A stretch of 30,355 nucleotides of DNA from Prevotellaceae bacterium UBA4372. GTDB taxonomy: Bacteria; Bacteroidota; Bacteroidia; Bacteroidales; Bacteroidaceae. A program made the translations under genes and the position numbers. A model generated the notes under the pieces. The model was given only the letters and a program-made list of their open reading frames with translations. It did no database searches and had not been told where the DNA came from. This document shows positions 23,700-30,355 of the stretch, one piece after another. The stretch covers positions 1 to 30,355 of the forward strand of contig DGSC01000057.1 of the NCBI GenBank assembly GCA_002391275.1, written 5' to 3'. Numbering within the stretch: position 1 is the stretch's first letter; every line of letters begins with the position of its first letter.

Positions 23700-24113
23700 A
23701 TGCGCATCCTCGCTATAGACTACGGAAAGAAACGAACGGGTTTGGCCGTGACCGATCCGCTCCAGCTCATCGCCAACGGCCTGACCACTGTCGAGACGAA
23801 AGACCTCGAAACCTTTGTTCTCGACTACGTACGTCGCGAGCCCGTGGAGCGCATCGTCGTCGGGCAGCCCCGCCAGATGAATGGTCAGGACAGCGAGAAC
23901 ATGTGTCGCATCACTCCCTTCGTCAACCGCCTGCGCAAGCTACTGCCCGACATGCCCGTGGAACTCTTCGACGAGCGCTTCACAAGCGTTCTCGCTCACC
24001 AGGCAATGCTTGAGAGCGGCATCAGCCGCAAGGCGCGTCAGAATAAAGCCCTTGTCGATGAAATCTCTGCCACTATCATCCTCCAAGGGTGGATGGAGGC
24101 GAGGCATAGATGA
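23700..24113 (+). CDS. ruvX: RuvX/YqgF-family pre-16S rRNA nuclease, Holliday-junction-resolvase-like
   Basis: The 137-aa protein is an RNase-H-fold nuclease; in E. coli YqgF matures the 5' end of 16S rRNA. The family blocks are complete: ILAIDYGKKRTGLAVTD (1st acidic residue), VERIVVGQPRQMNG, LFDERFTSVLA, and a C-terminal DEISATIILQGWM. The start is unambiguous. It lies ahead of def in the same direction with a 131-bp gap. The upstream 55 nt is an AT-rich repeat-like tract and no consensus promoter is seen. Confidence 0.93.
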   Translation: MRILAIDYGKKRTGLAVTDPLQLIANGLTTVETKDLETFVLDYVRREPVERIVVGQPRQMNGQDSENMCRITPFVNRLRKLLPDMPVELFDERFTSVLAHQAMLESGISRKARQNKALVDEISATIILQGWMEARHR

Positions 24114-24244
24114 TTGAAATCGAAACATAGAAAACCAACCGATCTCCGTTCGACGACTGCTACGCTCTACTTTGCGAAGAACTTTAATGTTCTGACATAA
24201 GAATCTCAATTTTAACAATCTATTTTAATTTCTATTCTAAATAT

Positions 24245-24802
24245 ATGATCCTACCCATCTATACCCTTGGTCAGCCCGTGCTGCGTAAAGTGGCAGAAGA
24301 TATTGACCCGCAAGATCCTGAAATCAAGACCTTCGTTCAAGACATGTTCGACACCCTCGACCGTTCCAGTGGCATAGGTCTCGCTGCGCCTCAGGTGGGC
24401 CGTTCCATCCGCGTTGTCGTCATCGACCTCAACCCCATCAAGGACGACTACCCTGAGTACGATGGCTTCCGTCACGTCTTCTTCAACCCCTACATCGAAG
24501 AGTACGACAAGACCCATCAGGAGACGATGGACGAAGGCTGCCTCTCGCTGCCTGGCATGAGCGAGAAAGTGAAGCGCCCTACTCGCATACGCGTTTCCTA
24601 TGAAGACGAGAACGGCATAGAGCACGACGAGTGGGTCGAAGGCTACCTCGCTCGCGTTATGCAACACGAATTCGACCACCTCGACGGCAAAGTCTACACC
24701 GACCATATCGTGGGGTTGCGCAAGCAGATGATTAAAGGCCAGCTCAACGACATCATCAAGGGTCGCTTTTCATGCGACTACAAGGTTAAGGTGAAGCGTT
24801 AG
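24245..24802 (+). CDS. def: Peptide deformylase
   Basis: The 185-aa metalloenzyme removes the N-formyl group from new proteins. The three motifs are all present: GIGLAAPQVG (motif 1), EGCLSLPG (motif 2, metal Cys) and QHEFDHLDG (motif 3, two metal His and the catalytic Glu). It begins ILPIYTLGQPVLRKVAEDI, typical for the family. The TPR gene starts 50 bp after its stop, in the same direction. Confidence 0.96.
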   Translation: MILPIYTLGQPVLRKVAEDIDPQDPEIKTFVQDMFDTLDRSSGIGLAAPQVGRSIRVVVIDLNPIKDDYPEYDGFRHVFFNPYIEEYDKTHQETMDEGCLSLPGMSEKVKRPTRIRVSYEDENGIEHDEWVEGYLARVMQHEFDHLDGKVYTDHIVGLRKQMIKGQLNDIIKGRFSCDYKVKVKR

Positions 24803-24851
24803 GCTGAAAAATGAGGATAGAAAATTGAAACATTGTAAATTGAAGATTGAA

Positions 24852-26882
24852 ATGTCGAAGACTGGAAAACAACATTTCCTGCGCTTTTTTGTTCTCGCCA
24901 GCTTTATGCTCTTGAGCCGATTCTCAGTTCTCAATTTTCAATTCTCGTTTAATACGGTGTTGGCCCAAATCAACACCGACCGCGTCATGCTCATGGGGCG
25001 CAACGCCCTCTATTACGAGGACTACGTCTTGGCCATCCAACGCTTCAACATGGTCATCAATGCCAAGCCCTATCTCCACGAGCCTTATTTCTTTCGTGGC
25101 TTAGCAAAATTCTATCTCGAGGATTTCACGGGGGCATCCCAGGACTGTTCCGAGAGTATCGACCGCAACCCTTACGTTGCCGACAGCTACCAGCTGCGCG
25201 GCCTTTGCCGTGTCAACAGTAAGGACTACGAAGGCGCCATAGCCGACTATCGTCGCGTCATCTCCATGGAGCCTAAGAACCGTCCTTCGTGGCACAACCT
25301 TGTCCTCTGCCATTTCCAACTAAAGCAGTACGCCAAGGCCGATTCAGCCCTCGATCAGATGATTCGCTACTGGCCCAACGATGCCGAGAACCTGACCATG
25401 AAAGCTCAGGTGGCCATCGAGCAGGGCGACACCGTGCGCGGTCTTGCCTTTGTCGATTCCGCCCTCGTTGTCGATGCTTTCGATGCTCAGGCTTGGACCA
25501 TGCGCTCTATGATAAGTCTCAACCGTGGACAGTATGCTCAGGCTGAGGCAGAAATAGATAAAGCTATCATTCAGCGTCCTCGCGTGGCCGGCAATTTCAT
25601 CAACCGAGCCCTGGCACGCTATCATCAGAACAATCTCCGTGGTGCCATGGCCGACTACGATCAGGCCCTCGAGATTGATCCTCGCAACTATCTCGGCCAC
25701 TTCAATCGTGGCCTTATGCGTGCACAAGTCGGCGACGACAACCGCGCCATAGAGGACTTCGACTTCGTCCTTTCCGTGGAGCCGGACAATATGATTGCGC
25801 TCTTCAACCGCGCCATCCTCCTGGATCAGACGGGCGACTACCGTGCTGCTCTGCGCGACATCTCGCGCGTACTCGACGAGTACCCCGACTTCCTCGTGGG
25901 GTATCAGCAGCGAGCCGCCATTCGTCGAAAGATTGGCGATACCTATGGTGCCGAGCGCGACGAGTTTCGCGTCCTAAAATCACGTCTCAACTCAAGGGCT
26001 GGCATAAAGCATAAGCCCACCAAGACGCGCAAGAAGAGCACCCGCAACATCGAAGACTACGCCAGCATCGTCGAGGACGACACCTCCGAACCCGAGCGCG
26101 AGTATGATAGTGCCTACAGAGGCCGTGTACAAGATCGTAAGGTCGAGGAACAGCCACAACCTATTATTGTGCTTGCCCGACATTCATTACCCAGTCCTAC
26201 AAATCGTTATGTGCCCTTCCATACTCTTGTTGACCTGCTGAATGTGCAACCAGAGTTCAAGCGACCACTGATGCTCACCAACACCGAGCAGCAGCTCGAC
26301 GAGCGCGATTTGCAATTGCATTTTGAAGCCATTGCCCAGACAACACAAACCATTGAACTGGCACAAGAGCCTAACGCCTTACTCTTCATGAGTAGGGCAA
26401 TAGACTACTACCACGTTCGTGACTTCGAGGCAGCTTTAGCCGATCTCGACCGTGCAGCCCTCCTTGAACCTCAGAATGCTCTCATTCCTTTCTGCACAGC
26501 TCAAGTCCGCTGCCGCATGATGCAAGTGCAGCAGTCTGCTTCCGACGCTTCGATAGCTACCGTGAGGTTAGGTTTCCAGCGTGCAGCCGATGAATTGCGT
26601 CAAGCTCTGTCGCTGGCTCCTGATCTGGCTTATGCCTGGTACAACATAGGTTGCATTCAAATGGAGTTGCATGATTATTCTGAGGCGCGTAAGTCCTTCT
26701 CTAAAGCCCTCAACATAGAGCCCCGTTTCCCCGATGCCTACTACAATCGCGGTCTTGCCTGCATTCTCGACGGACAGGTGCAGCTCGGGCTCTCCGACCT
26801 CTCGCAGGCTGGCGAGTATGGCCTCTATGGCGCCTACAACCTTATCAAGCGCTACTCGAAGCGGACTGCGGCCGCGGATTAG
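24852..26882 (+). CDS. Exported multi-TPR protein
   Basis: The 676-aa reading from ATG 24852 gives an N-terminal signal peptide (cleaved near NTVLAQ-IN). An ATG at 24825 would add MKHCKLKIE, coded by an AT-rich repeat-like tract, and is less likely. TPRs fill about residues 42-370, in the usual 34-residue rhythm (AIADYRRVISMEPKN, AMADYDQALEIDPRN, AIEDFDFVLSVEPDN). A charged disordered stretch (370-440) separates these from TPRs at about 490-665 (ALADLDRAALLEPQN, SFSKALNIEPRFPD, LGLSDLSQAGEYGLYGA). The protein is probably a periplasmic or surface scaffold. The signal peptide itself contains a repeat-like tract (24921-24946), and the stop codon lies in the heptamer array that follows. Confidence 0.88.
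   Translation: MSKTGKQHFLRFFVLASFMLLSRFSVLNFQFSFNTVLAQINTDRVMLMGRNALYYEDYVLAIQRFNMVINAKPYLHEPYFFRGLAKFYLEDFTGASQDCSESIDRNPYVADSYQLRGLCRVNSKDYEGAIADYRRVISMEPKNRPSWHNLVLCHFQLKQYAKADSALDQMIRYWPNDAENLTMKAQVAIEQGDTVRGLAFVDSALVVDAFDAQAWTMRSMISLNRGQYAQAEAEIDKAIIQRPRVAGNFINRALARYHQNNLRGAMADYDQALEIDPRNYLGHFNRGLMRAQVGDDNRAIEDFDFVLSVEPDNMIALFNRAILLDQTGDYRAALRDISRVLDEYPDFLVGYQQRAAIRRKIGDTYGAERDEFRVLKSRLNSRAGIKHKPTKTRKKSTRNIEDYASIVEDDTSEPEREYDSAYRGRVQDRKVEEQPQPIIVLARHSLPSPTNRYVPFHTLVDLLNVQPEFKRPLMLTNTEQQLDERDLQLHFEAIAQTTQTIELAQEPNALLFMSRAIDYYHVRDFEAALADLDRAALLEPQNALIPFCTAQVRCRMMQVQQSASDASIATVRLGFQRAADELRQALSLAPDLAYAWYNIGCIQMELHDYSEARKSFSKALNIEPRFPDAYYNRGLACILDGQVQLGLSDLSQAGEYGLYGAYNLIKRYSKRTAAAD
24921..24946 (+). 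repeat. AT-rich CAATTTTCAATTCTC-type tract inside the TPR signal peptide
   Basis: The sequence from TTCTCAGTTCTC to CAATTCTC encodes RFSVLNFQFS of the signal peptide. It is the same kind of degenerate tract seen between genes at 23652-23697 and 30264-30289, and in reverse orientation at 24807-24854. Confidence 0.5.
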
Positions 26883-26947
26883 CGTTTAGCGTTTATGGTT
26901 TAGGGTTTAGCGTTTATGGTTTAGGGTTTAGCGTTTAGGGTTTAGGG
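26878..26947. repeat. Heptamer array TTTAGSG/TTTATGG
   Basis: Ten 7-nt units run without a break from 26878 to 26947: a degenerate first (ATTAGCG), then TTTAGCG, TTTATGG, TTTAGGG, TTTAGCG, TTTATGG, TTTAGGG, TTTAGCG, TTTAGGG, TTTAGGG. A 21-nt triplet of units is repeated twice and then degenerates. The stop TAG of the TPR gene (26880-26882) lies inside the first unit. No conserved gene uses it. Confidence 0.85.
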
Positions 26948-26969
26948 TATGAATCCACGTGAAAAGTCG

Positions 26970-27055
26970 TGAAGGGACGAAAGAATACAGGGAGAGGTGA
27001 AACCCATTCTTGAGAATCAGGCAGTTATATCGAGCCCTGATGGGGCGACAGAATA
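26970..27055 (-). repeat. REP-like pair of intergenic repeats
   Basis: Minus-strand copies TATTCTTTCGTCCCTTCA (26970-26987) and TATTCTGTCGCCCCATCA (27038-27055) match at 15 of 18 positions, 68 nt apart. The second copy includes GCCC/GGGC that can fold (27034-27046). Similar CCCC-TCAGGG motifs are typical of REP/RAYT-type elements of Bacteroidetes. I infer a decayed pair and see no transposase nearby. Confidence 0.45.
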
Positions 27056-27100
27056 ATAGCTGACATTATCAAGTTGACTCAAGGAATAAAAGTTTATACT

Positions 27101-27223
27101 ATGACCAAGAAAGAGAATCTCCTGCGCGCAGCAGCTGCCATCCTCGTGGCAGCGCCTGTCATCGTGCCCACGGCCGTGCTCGTGGCCGCGTTCGTGAAAA
27201 AACTAAAGAGCCATAAGCCGTGA
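27101..27223 (+). CDS. Small single-pass membrane protein (40 aa)
   Basis: ATG 27101 opens a 40-codon frame to TGA 27221: a short basic start (MTKKENLLR), an Ala/Val/Pro-rich hydrophobic stretch (about residues 10-32, AAAAILVAAPVIVPTAVL), then the basic tail KKLKSHKP. This is the layout of a small inner-membrane protein. Codons are GC-rich and C/G-ending like the following pectate lyase gene. AAGGA at 27081-27085 is 15 nt from the ATG, which is rather far. No homologue is recognised. Confidence 0.5.
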   Translation: MTKKENLLRAAAAILVAAPVIVPTAVLVAAFVKKLKSHKP

Positions 27224-27316
27224 ACCTGTTTGCATTAGTTGCTTGCCAAGGCTCAAGCCTTACATCTGTGCTCTTTTCTGTAAGTATTAAGTATTAACGA
27301 TAGACTGTCTATAGCT

Positions 27317-30070
27317 ATGCTACTCAAACATTTGACAATACTCGCCGTGCTCACGTGCTGCAGTTCCGTTGCCCTGGCGCAGCAGCTGGCGTTCCCAGGT
27401 GCCGAGGGCTTTGGCGCTTATGCCACAGGCGGCCGCGGCGGCTCCGTGTACCATGTCACGAATCTCAACGCTTCAGGCGCAGGCTCGCTGGCCGATGCCG
27501 TGAGCAAGCCAGGTCGCTTCGTCGTCTTCGACGTGGGCGGTGTCATCAACATCACGGGTGCCAGCATCACCATAGCCAGCAACATCACCATAGCCGGCCA
27601 GACGGCTCCCGGCGAGGGCATCACCATCTACGGCGGGCGCGTAATAGCCTCAAAGGCGAAGAACGTGATCATACGCTACATCCGCATGCGTGGAGGCAAG
27701 AGTATCGACAGCAGCAAGTGCACACTCACGCTCGACAACTGCGAGAACTTCATCATGGACCATTGCAGCGTGTCGTGGGGGCCGTGGGACGATGTCCACA
27801 TCAAGGACGCCAACAACGTCACCTGGCAAAACTGCATCATCGCCGAAGGCATCGAGCCCCAGCGCTTCGGCAGCATCACCGACGGCACCCGCAACTGGAC
27901 CATCAGCCATTGCCTGTGGATCGACAACAAGAGCCGCAACCCCAAGATGAAGTGCTACCTGCAGTACTACAACAACGTGGTTTACAACTACGCCATGGGC
28001 ATCATCGGAGGTCACTCGGCAGCCGACAACTATCAGGACGTGATGAACAACTACTTCATCGCAGGGCCCAACACCACAGGCGACAAATACTTCGACGACT
28101 GGACCGAGACAGACCACCTCTACAGCATCGGCAACTACTACGACGGCAATAAGAACGGAGTGCTCGACGGCCGTCTGATCACCGACTACCACAAGGCCAC
28201 GCCCATGCAGAAGCCTTATTTCAACGTCACTCATCCCATGAACCTCGAGACGGCTGCCAAGGCTTACGCCGCCGTGGTGGACCACGTGGGAGCCTCGCGT
28301 GTGCGCGACATCCACGACCGCCGCTGCATCGAGCAGCTGACGTCGCTCGGCACCAAGGGCGCTTTCATCGCCAACGAAGGCGACGTGGGCGGCATAGGCA
28401 CCCTGGCTGGTGCTGCGCGCCCTGCCGACAGCGACAACGACGGCATGGCCGATGAGTGGGAACGTGCCAACGGCCTGAATCCCAGCGCCAACGATGCCAA
28501 CGCCTACACCCTCGGCGACGGCTACACCAACATAGAGCACTACGTCAACAGCCTGGCCGTCAAGTCCACCTTCCTCGTGTGCCCGCAGAACGTAGTGGCG
28601 AAGCTCTTCACCAGTACCTCCGTGCGCCTCACATGGACCAATGGCGAGGCCGATGCCAAGGCTATCATCGTGGAGCAGTCCGAGGACGGACGCTCGTTCT
28701 CCGAGGTGAAGCGCCTGGGCGGCAAGGCCACGACAGCCACCATCACGGGCCTCACTGCCGGCAAGGTCTATTTCTTTCGCCTCAAAGCCATCTCCGCTGA
28801 TGCCGAATCAGGCTACTCCATTGTCGTTTCCGTCAACAACGAGTATATGCAGCCTGGTCGTGGCACGGCGGCTGGTAGCGCCACCTTCAAGCCGCGCGAA
28901 GGCAGTCTCTATCGCATCATCAACTACGCCACAATCCCTTACAACTCTGGCACCAGCCTGGGCGGCGTGCCTAAATACCTGACGTTCACATTGGGCGGCA
29001 GCCTCGGCGCCACAGAGGATTTCCAATGGGACAGCCCCTCGCAGCTATGGGAGATAATCCCCGTCGAGGGCGGCTTTCACATTCGCAACAGCGCCACAGG
29101 CACTTACATAGCACCCACTAACGCCACCACGGGCGACGGCGACGACCGCATAGGCAACAGCGCCGACCCTACCGTCATGACCATCACCTACACGGGCGAC
29201 CAGCAGCCCTCGCAGACGGGCCTTTCCACGGCTGTGTCCATGTATCGCATCAACTGCCCCTCGTTCAAGGGCTATCAGATTCGTGCCCGCGGCTTTGGCA
29301 ACGACTGGATCTGGGGCTCAGGCACCTACGATCGCGCCGACATGGTGTTCACCTTTGCCGAAGTGCCCCGCTCGCAGGTCGTGGCGCTCGCAGGCTTTGA
29401 TGCCACCAAGACCTATTCCATCTACAGCTACGGCACCATGTCAGGCTCGGGCGCCAGCGTGGCCGGCCCCGACCTCCAGCGTCGCTACCTCTTCGATGTG
29501 CCCTGTGCCGACGGCCGTCGCGACTCCATCGTCTATCGCATAGGCCTCGCCGAGCAGGCCATCATCGACGGAGCTTCCGACCCGCTCGCCTCCAACCCCG
29601 CAGCGCTGTGGACCTTGGAGGATGCCGGCAACGGATATTACTATGTTAGAAACCAGCAGAGCGGAGCATATATGGTCATCGACAACTACCTCTCCGCCGC
29701 ACCGGCAACCATCTACCCACGCTATGCCAAGCACGACAACGGCCACGCGGCCTTCTTCCTCGATGCCGACGAGAACGGCAAGCGTCTCTTCAACGTTGGT
29801 AACCCCGACGCCGACGGCTTGGGCGGACCGCTTGCCATCTTCGCTCTCCATGCCGACCGCACGCGCCTGCGCTGGGTTATTGAGCAGACTGCCGTGGCGC
29901 CCATCGCCACAGGCATCACGGCCCAGCGCCCAGCACCCAGCGCCGCGTCCCGCTACGTCAGCCTCCAGGGCATCATCCTCGCCGCTCCTCCACGTAGCGG
30001 CATATACATCCAGCGCCACATCGCAAGCGACGGCTCCGTCGTTACGCGTAAGATTGCCGTCGGCAAATAG
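27317..30070 (+). CDS. Secreted PL1-family pectate-lyase-like enzyme with FN3 and C-terminal lectin-like modules
   Basis: This 917-aa protein has a signal peptide (1-21, ending VALAQ). Residues 24-370 form a right-handed beta-helix typical of PL1 pectate lyases: FPGAEGFGAYATGGRGG, the helix rungs VIIRYIRMRGGKS and IMDHCSVSWGPWDDV (Asp158/159, possible Ca2+ site), then ISHCLWIDNKSRNPK, where Arg207 is the likely catalytic arginine. DSDNDGMADEWERANGLNP (371-389) is a thrombospondin-3/dockerin-like calcium loop. An FN3 domain (about 420-505), two lectin-like domains of about 180 residues each (520-690, 695-860), and a tail with GIYIQRHIASDG and RKIAVGK complete it. It cleaves alpha-1,4-galacturonan by beta-elimination, presumably. 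It is more GC-rich than the rest of the window by eye. Confidence 0.88.
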   Translation: MLLKHLTILAVLTCCSSVALAQQLAFPGAEGFGAYATGGRGGSVYHVTNLNASGAGSLADAVSKPGRFVVFDVGGVINITGASITIASNITIAGQTAPGEGITIYGGRVIASKAKNVIIRYIRMRGGKSIDSSKCTLTLDNCENFIMDHCSVSWGPWDDVHIKDANNVTWQNCIIAEGIEPQRFGSITDGTRNWTISHCLWIDNKSRNPKMKCYLQYYNNVVYNYAMGIIGGHSAADNYQDVMNNYFIAGPNTTGDKYFDDWTETDHLYSIGNYYDGNKNGVLDGRLITDYHKATPMQKPYFNVTHPMNLETAAKAYAAVVDHVGASRVRDIHDRRCIEQLTSLGTKGAFIANEGDVGGIGTLAGAARPADSDNDGMADEWERANGLNPSANDANAYTLGDGYTNIEHYVNSLAVKSTFLVCPQNVVAKLFTSTSVRLTWTNGEADAKAIIVEQSEDGRSFSEVKRLGGKATTATITGLTAGKVYFFRLKAISADAESGYSIVVSVNNEYMQPGRGTAAGSATFKPREGSLYRIINYATIPYNSGTSLGGVPKYLTFTLGGSLGATEDFQWDSPSQLWEIIPVEGGFHIRNSATGTYIAPTNATTGDGDDRIGNSADPTVMTITYTGDQQPSQTGLSTAVSMYRINCPSFKGYQIRARGFGNDWIWGSGTYDRADMVFTFAEVPRSQVVALAGFDATKTYSIYSYGTMSGSGASVAGPDLQRRYLFDVPCADGRRDSIVYRIGLAEQAIIDGASDPLASNPAALWTLEDAGNGYYYVRNQQSGAYMVIDNYLSAAPATIYPRYAKHDNGHAAFFLDADENGKRLFNVGNPDADGLGGPLAIFALHADRTRLRWVIEQTAVAPIATGITAQRPAPSAASRYVSLQGIILAAPPRSGIYIQRHIASDGSVVTRKIAVGK

Positions 30071-30081
30071 CCATTCCCCCC

Positions 30082-30249
30082 ATGAAGCACAGATTCTCGT
30101 GGGTCATCGTCGCCCTGCTCTTAAGCCTCTGCGCACAGGCGCAGGAGACCTATCGCTATGCCGTCAAGGACTCCAGCGAGCTCTACCTCGACATCTTCCG
30201 TCCGGATTCCAACGCGCAGACCACCTTCAAGGACACATTTAGCGTTTAG
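30082..30249 (+). pseudogene. Truncated secreted esterase/alpha-beta-hydrolase-like gene
   Basis: ATG 30082 opens 11 nt after the pectate lyase stop and gives a 55-aa frame: signal peptide MKHRFSWVIV to LCAQAQ, then ETYRYAVKDSSELYLDIFRP, the N-terminal strand pair of Bacteroidales esterases of the alpha/beta-hydrolase type (around 300 aa when whole). The frame ends at TAG 30247 within a TTTAGCG heptamer array, so the catalytic part is missing. The remaining bases to the window end show no continuation on this strand. It was probably a pectin-directed esterase in an operon with the lyase. Identity rests on a short N-terminus. Confidence 0.6.
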
Positions 30250-30258
30250 CGTTTATTG
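30238..30258. repeat. Short heptamer array TTTAGCG-TTTAGCG-TTTATTG
   Basis: Three units of the same heptamer family as at 26878-26947 begin at 30238, exactly where homology to the esterase appears to stop, and supply its TAG stop. A tract of the AT-rich type follows at 30264-30289. The last ~65 nt of the window hold nothing that I recognise. Confidence 0.65.
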
Positions 30259-30355
30259 CTTACTATTCTTCAATCCTCAATCCTTAACCATTACGTGAGT
30301 TCGGTATAAGGAATATGGCAGACGAGTAGATGATGGTGCTGCGCAAAACTCACCC

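Noticed and set aside
26878..26947. Telomere (TTTAGGG)n or CRISPR array
   Set aside because: The organism is bacterial by every other measure, units are 7 nt with no spacers, and the units are mixed.
27650..28540. 296-aa Val-rich minus-strand frame over the pectate lyase gene
   Set aside because: Composition is extreme (Val/Gly/Ala) and it is antisense to a beta-helix domain with known motifs.
30290..30355. Possible end of an insertion sequence (GTGAGTTCGGTAT and AACTCAC)
   Set aside because: The window stops here, and no transposase or complete terminal repeat can be seen.

Overview
The window looks like a chromosomal segment of a Prevotella-type member of the Bacteroidales. Three things point there: promoters of the Bacteroidetes form (TAnnTTTG, sometimes with TTTG about 20 nt upstream); families typical of the group (DUF1573, DUF2264, DUF4286, a Bacteroidales-type peptidoglycan amidase, multidomain secreted polysaccharidases with a C-terminal GIYI-NG-K type tail); and a tRNA 3' end without an encoded CCA. 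No database search was possible, so genus is an inference.

Layout. 1-70: 3' end of a tRNA (probably Cys) and its terminator. 102-4701 (minus strand): a PrsW-type membrane protease, an ECF sigma factor, a translationally coupled single-TM protein that may be its anti-sigma factor, and then, behind its own promoter, a 920-aa secreted glycosidase of GH30-like type with lectin, FN3 and LamG modules. 4848-5124: a promoter-driven structured non-coding RNA. 5125-5396: two large inverted repeats. 5397-7749: a 63-aa conserved-looking protein divergent from a cell-wall amidase, which is followed by an unknown protein. 7751-15865 (minus): a nine-gene same-strand run hisH-hisA-hisF-hisIE-ftsE-lysC-lysA-GT2-dedA, joining histidine synthesis, an FtsE ATPase without adjacent FtsX, and lysine/diaminopimelate synthesis with envelope genes. 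16076-16985 (minus): DUF4286 protein and RuvC. 17123-21785: DUF1573 protein and two closely similar DUF2264 proteins on either side of an oppositely oriented HI0933/BaiN-type flavoprotein. 21957-22811 (minus): YtxH and holin-like membrane proteins. 23063-26882 (plus): SPOR lipoprotein, RuvX, peptide deformylase and a large TPR protein. 26883-27316: a heptamer array, REP-like repeats and a 40-aa membrane ORF. 27317-30070: a secreted PL1 pectate-lyase-like enzyme. 30082-30249: a remnant of a secreted esterase-like gene that ends inside a second heptamer array.

How it fits together. The housekeeping core (his, lys, ruvC, ruvX, def, amidase) is interrupted at its edges by accessory polysaccharide-degrading genes (GH30-like, DUF2264 pair, PL1 lyase, broken esterase). 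The most unusual points are the PrsW/ECF sigma/TM-protein cluster next to a surface glycosidase, the unassigned ncRNA, and intergenic repeats (TTTAGCG/TTTAGGG heptamers and AT-rich CAATTTTCAATTCTC-like tracts) that reach into the ends of reading frames and in places supply their stop codons or terminal codons. I see no CRISPR array, complete insertion sequence or prophage.
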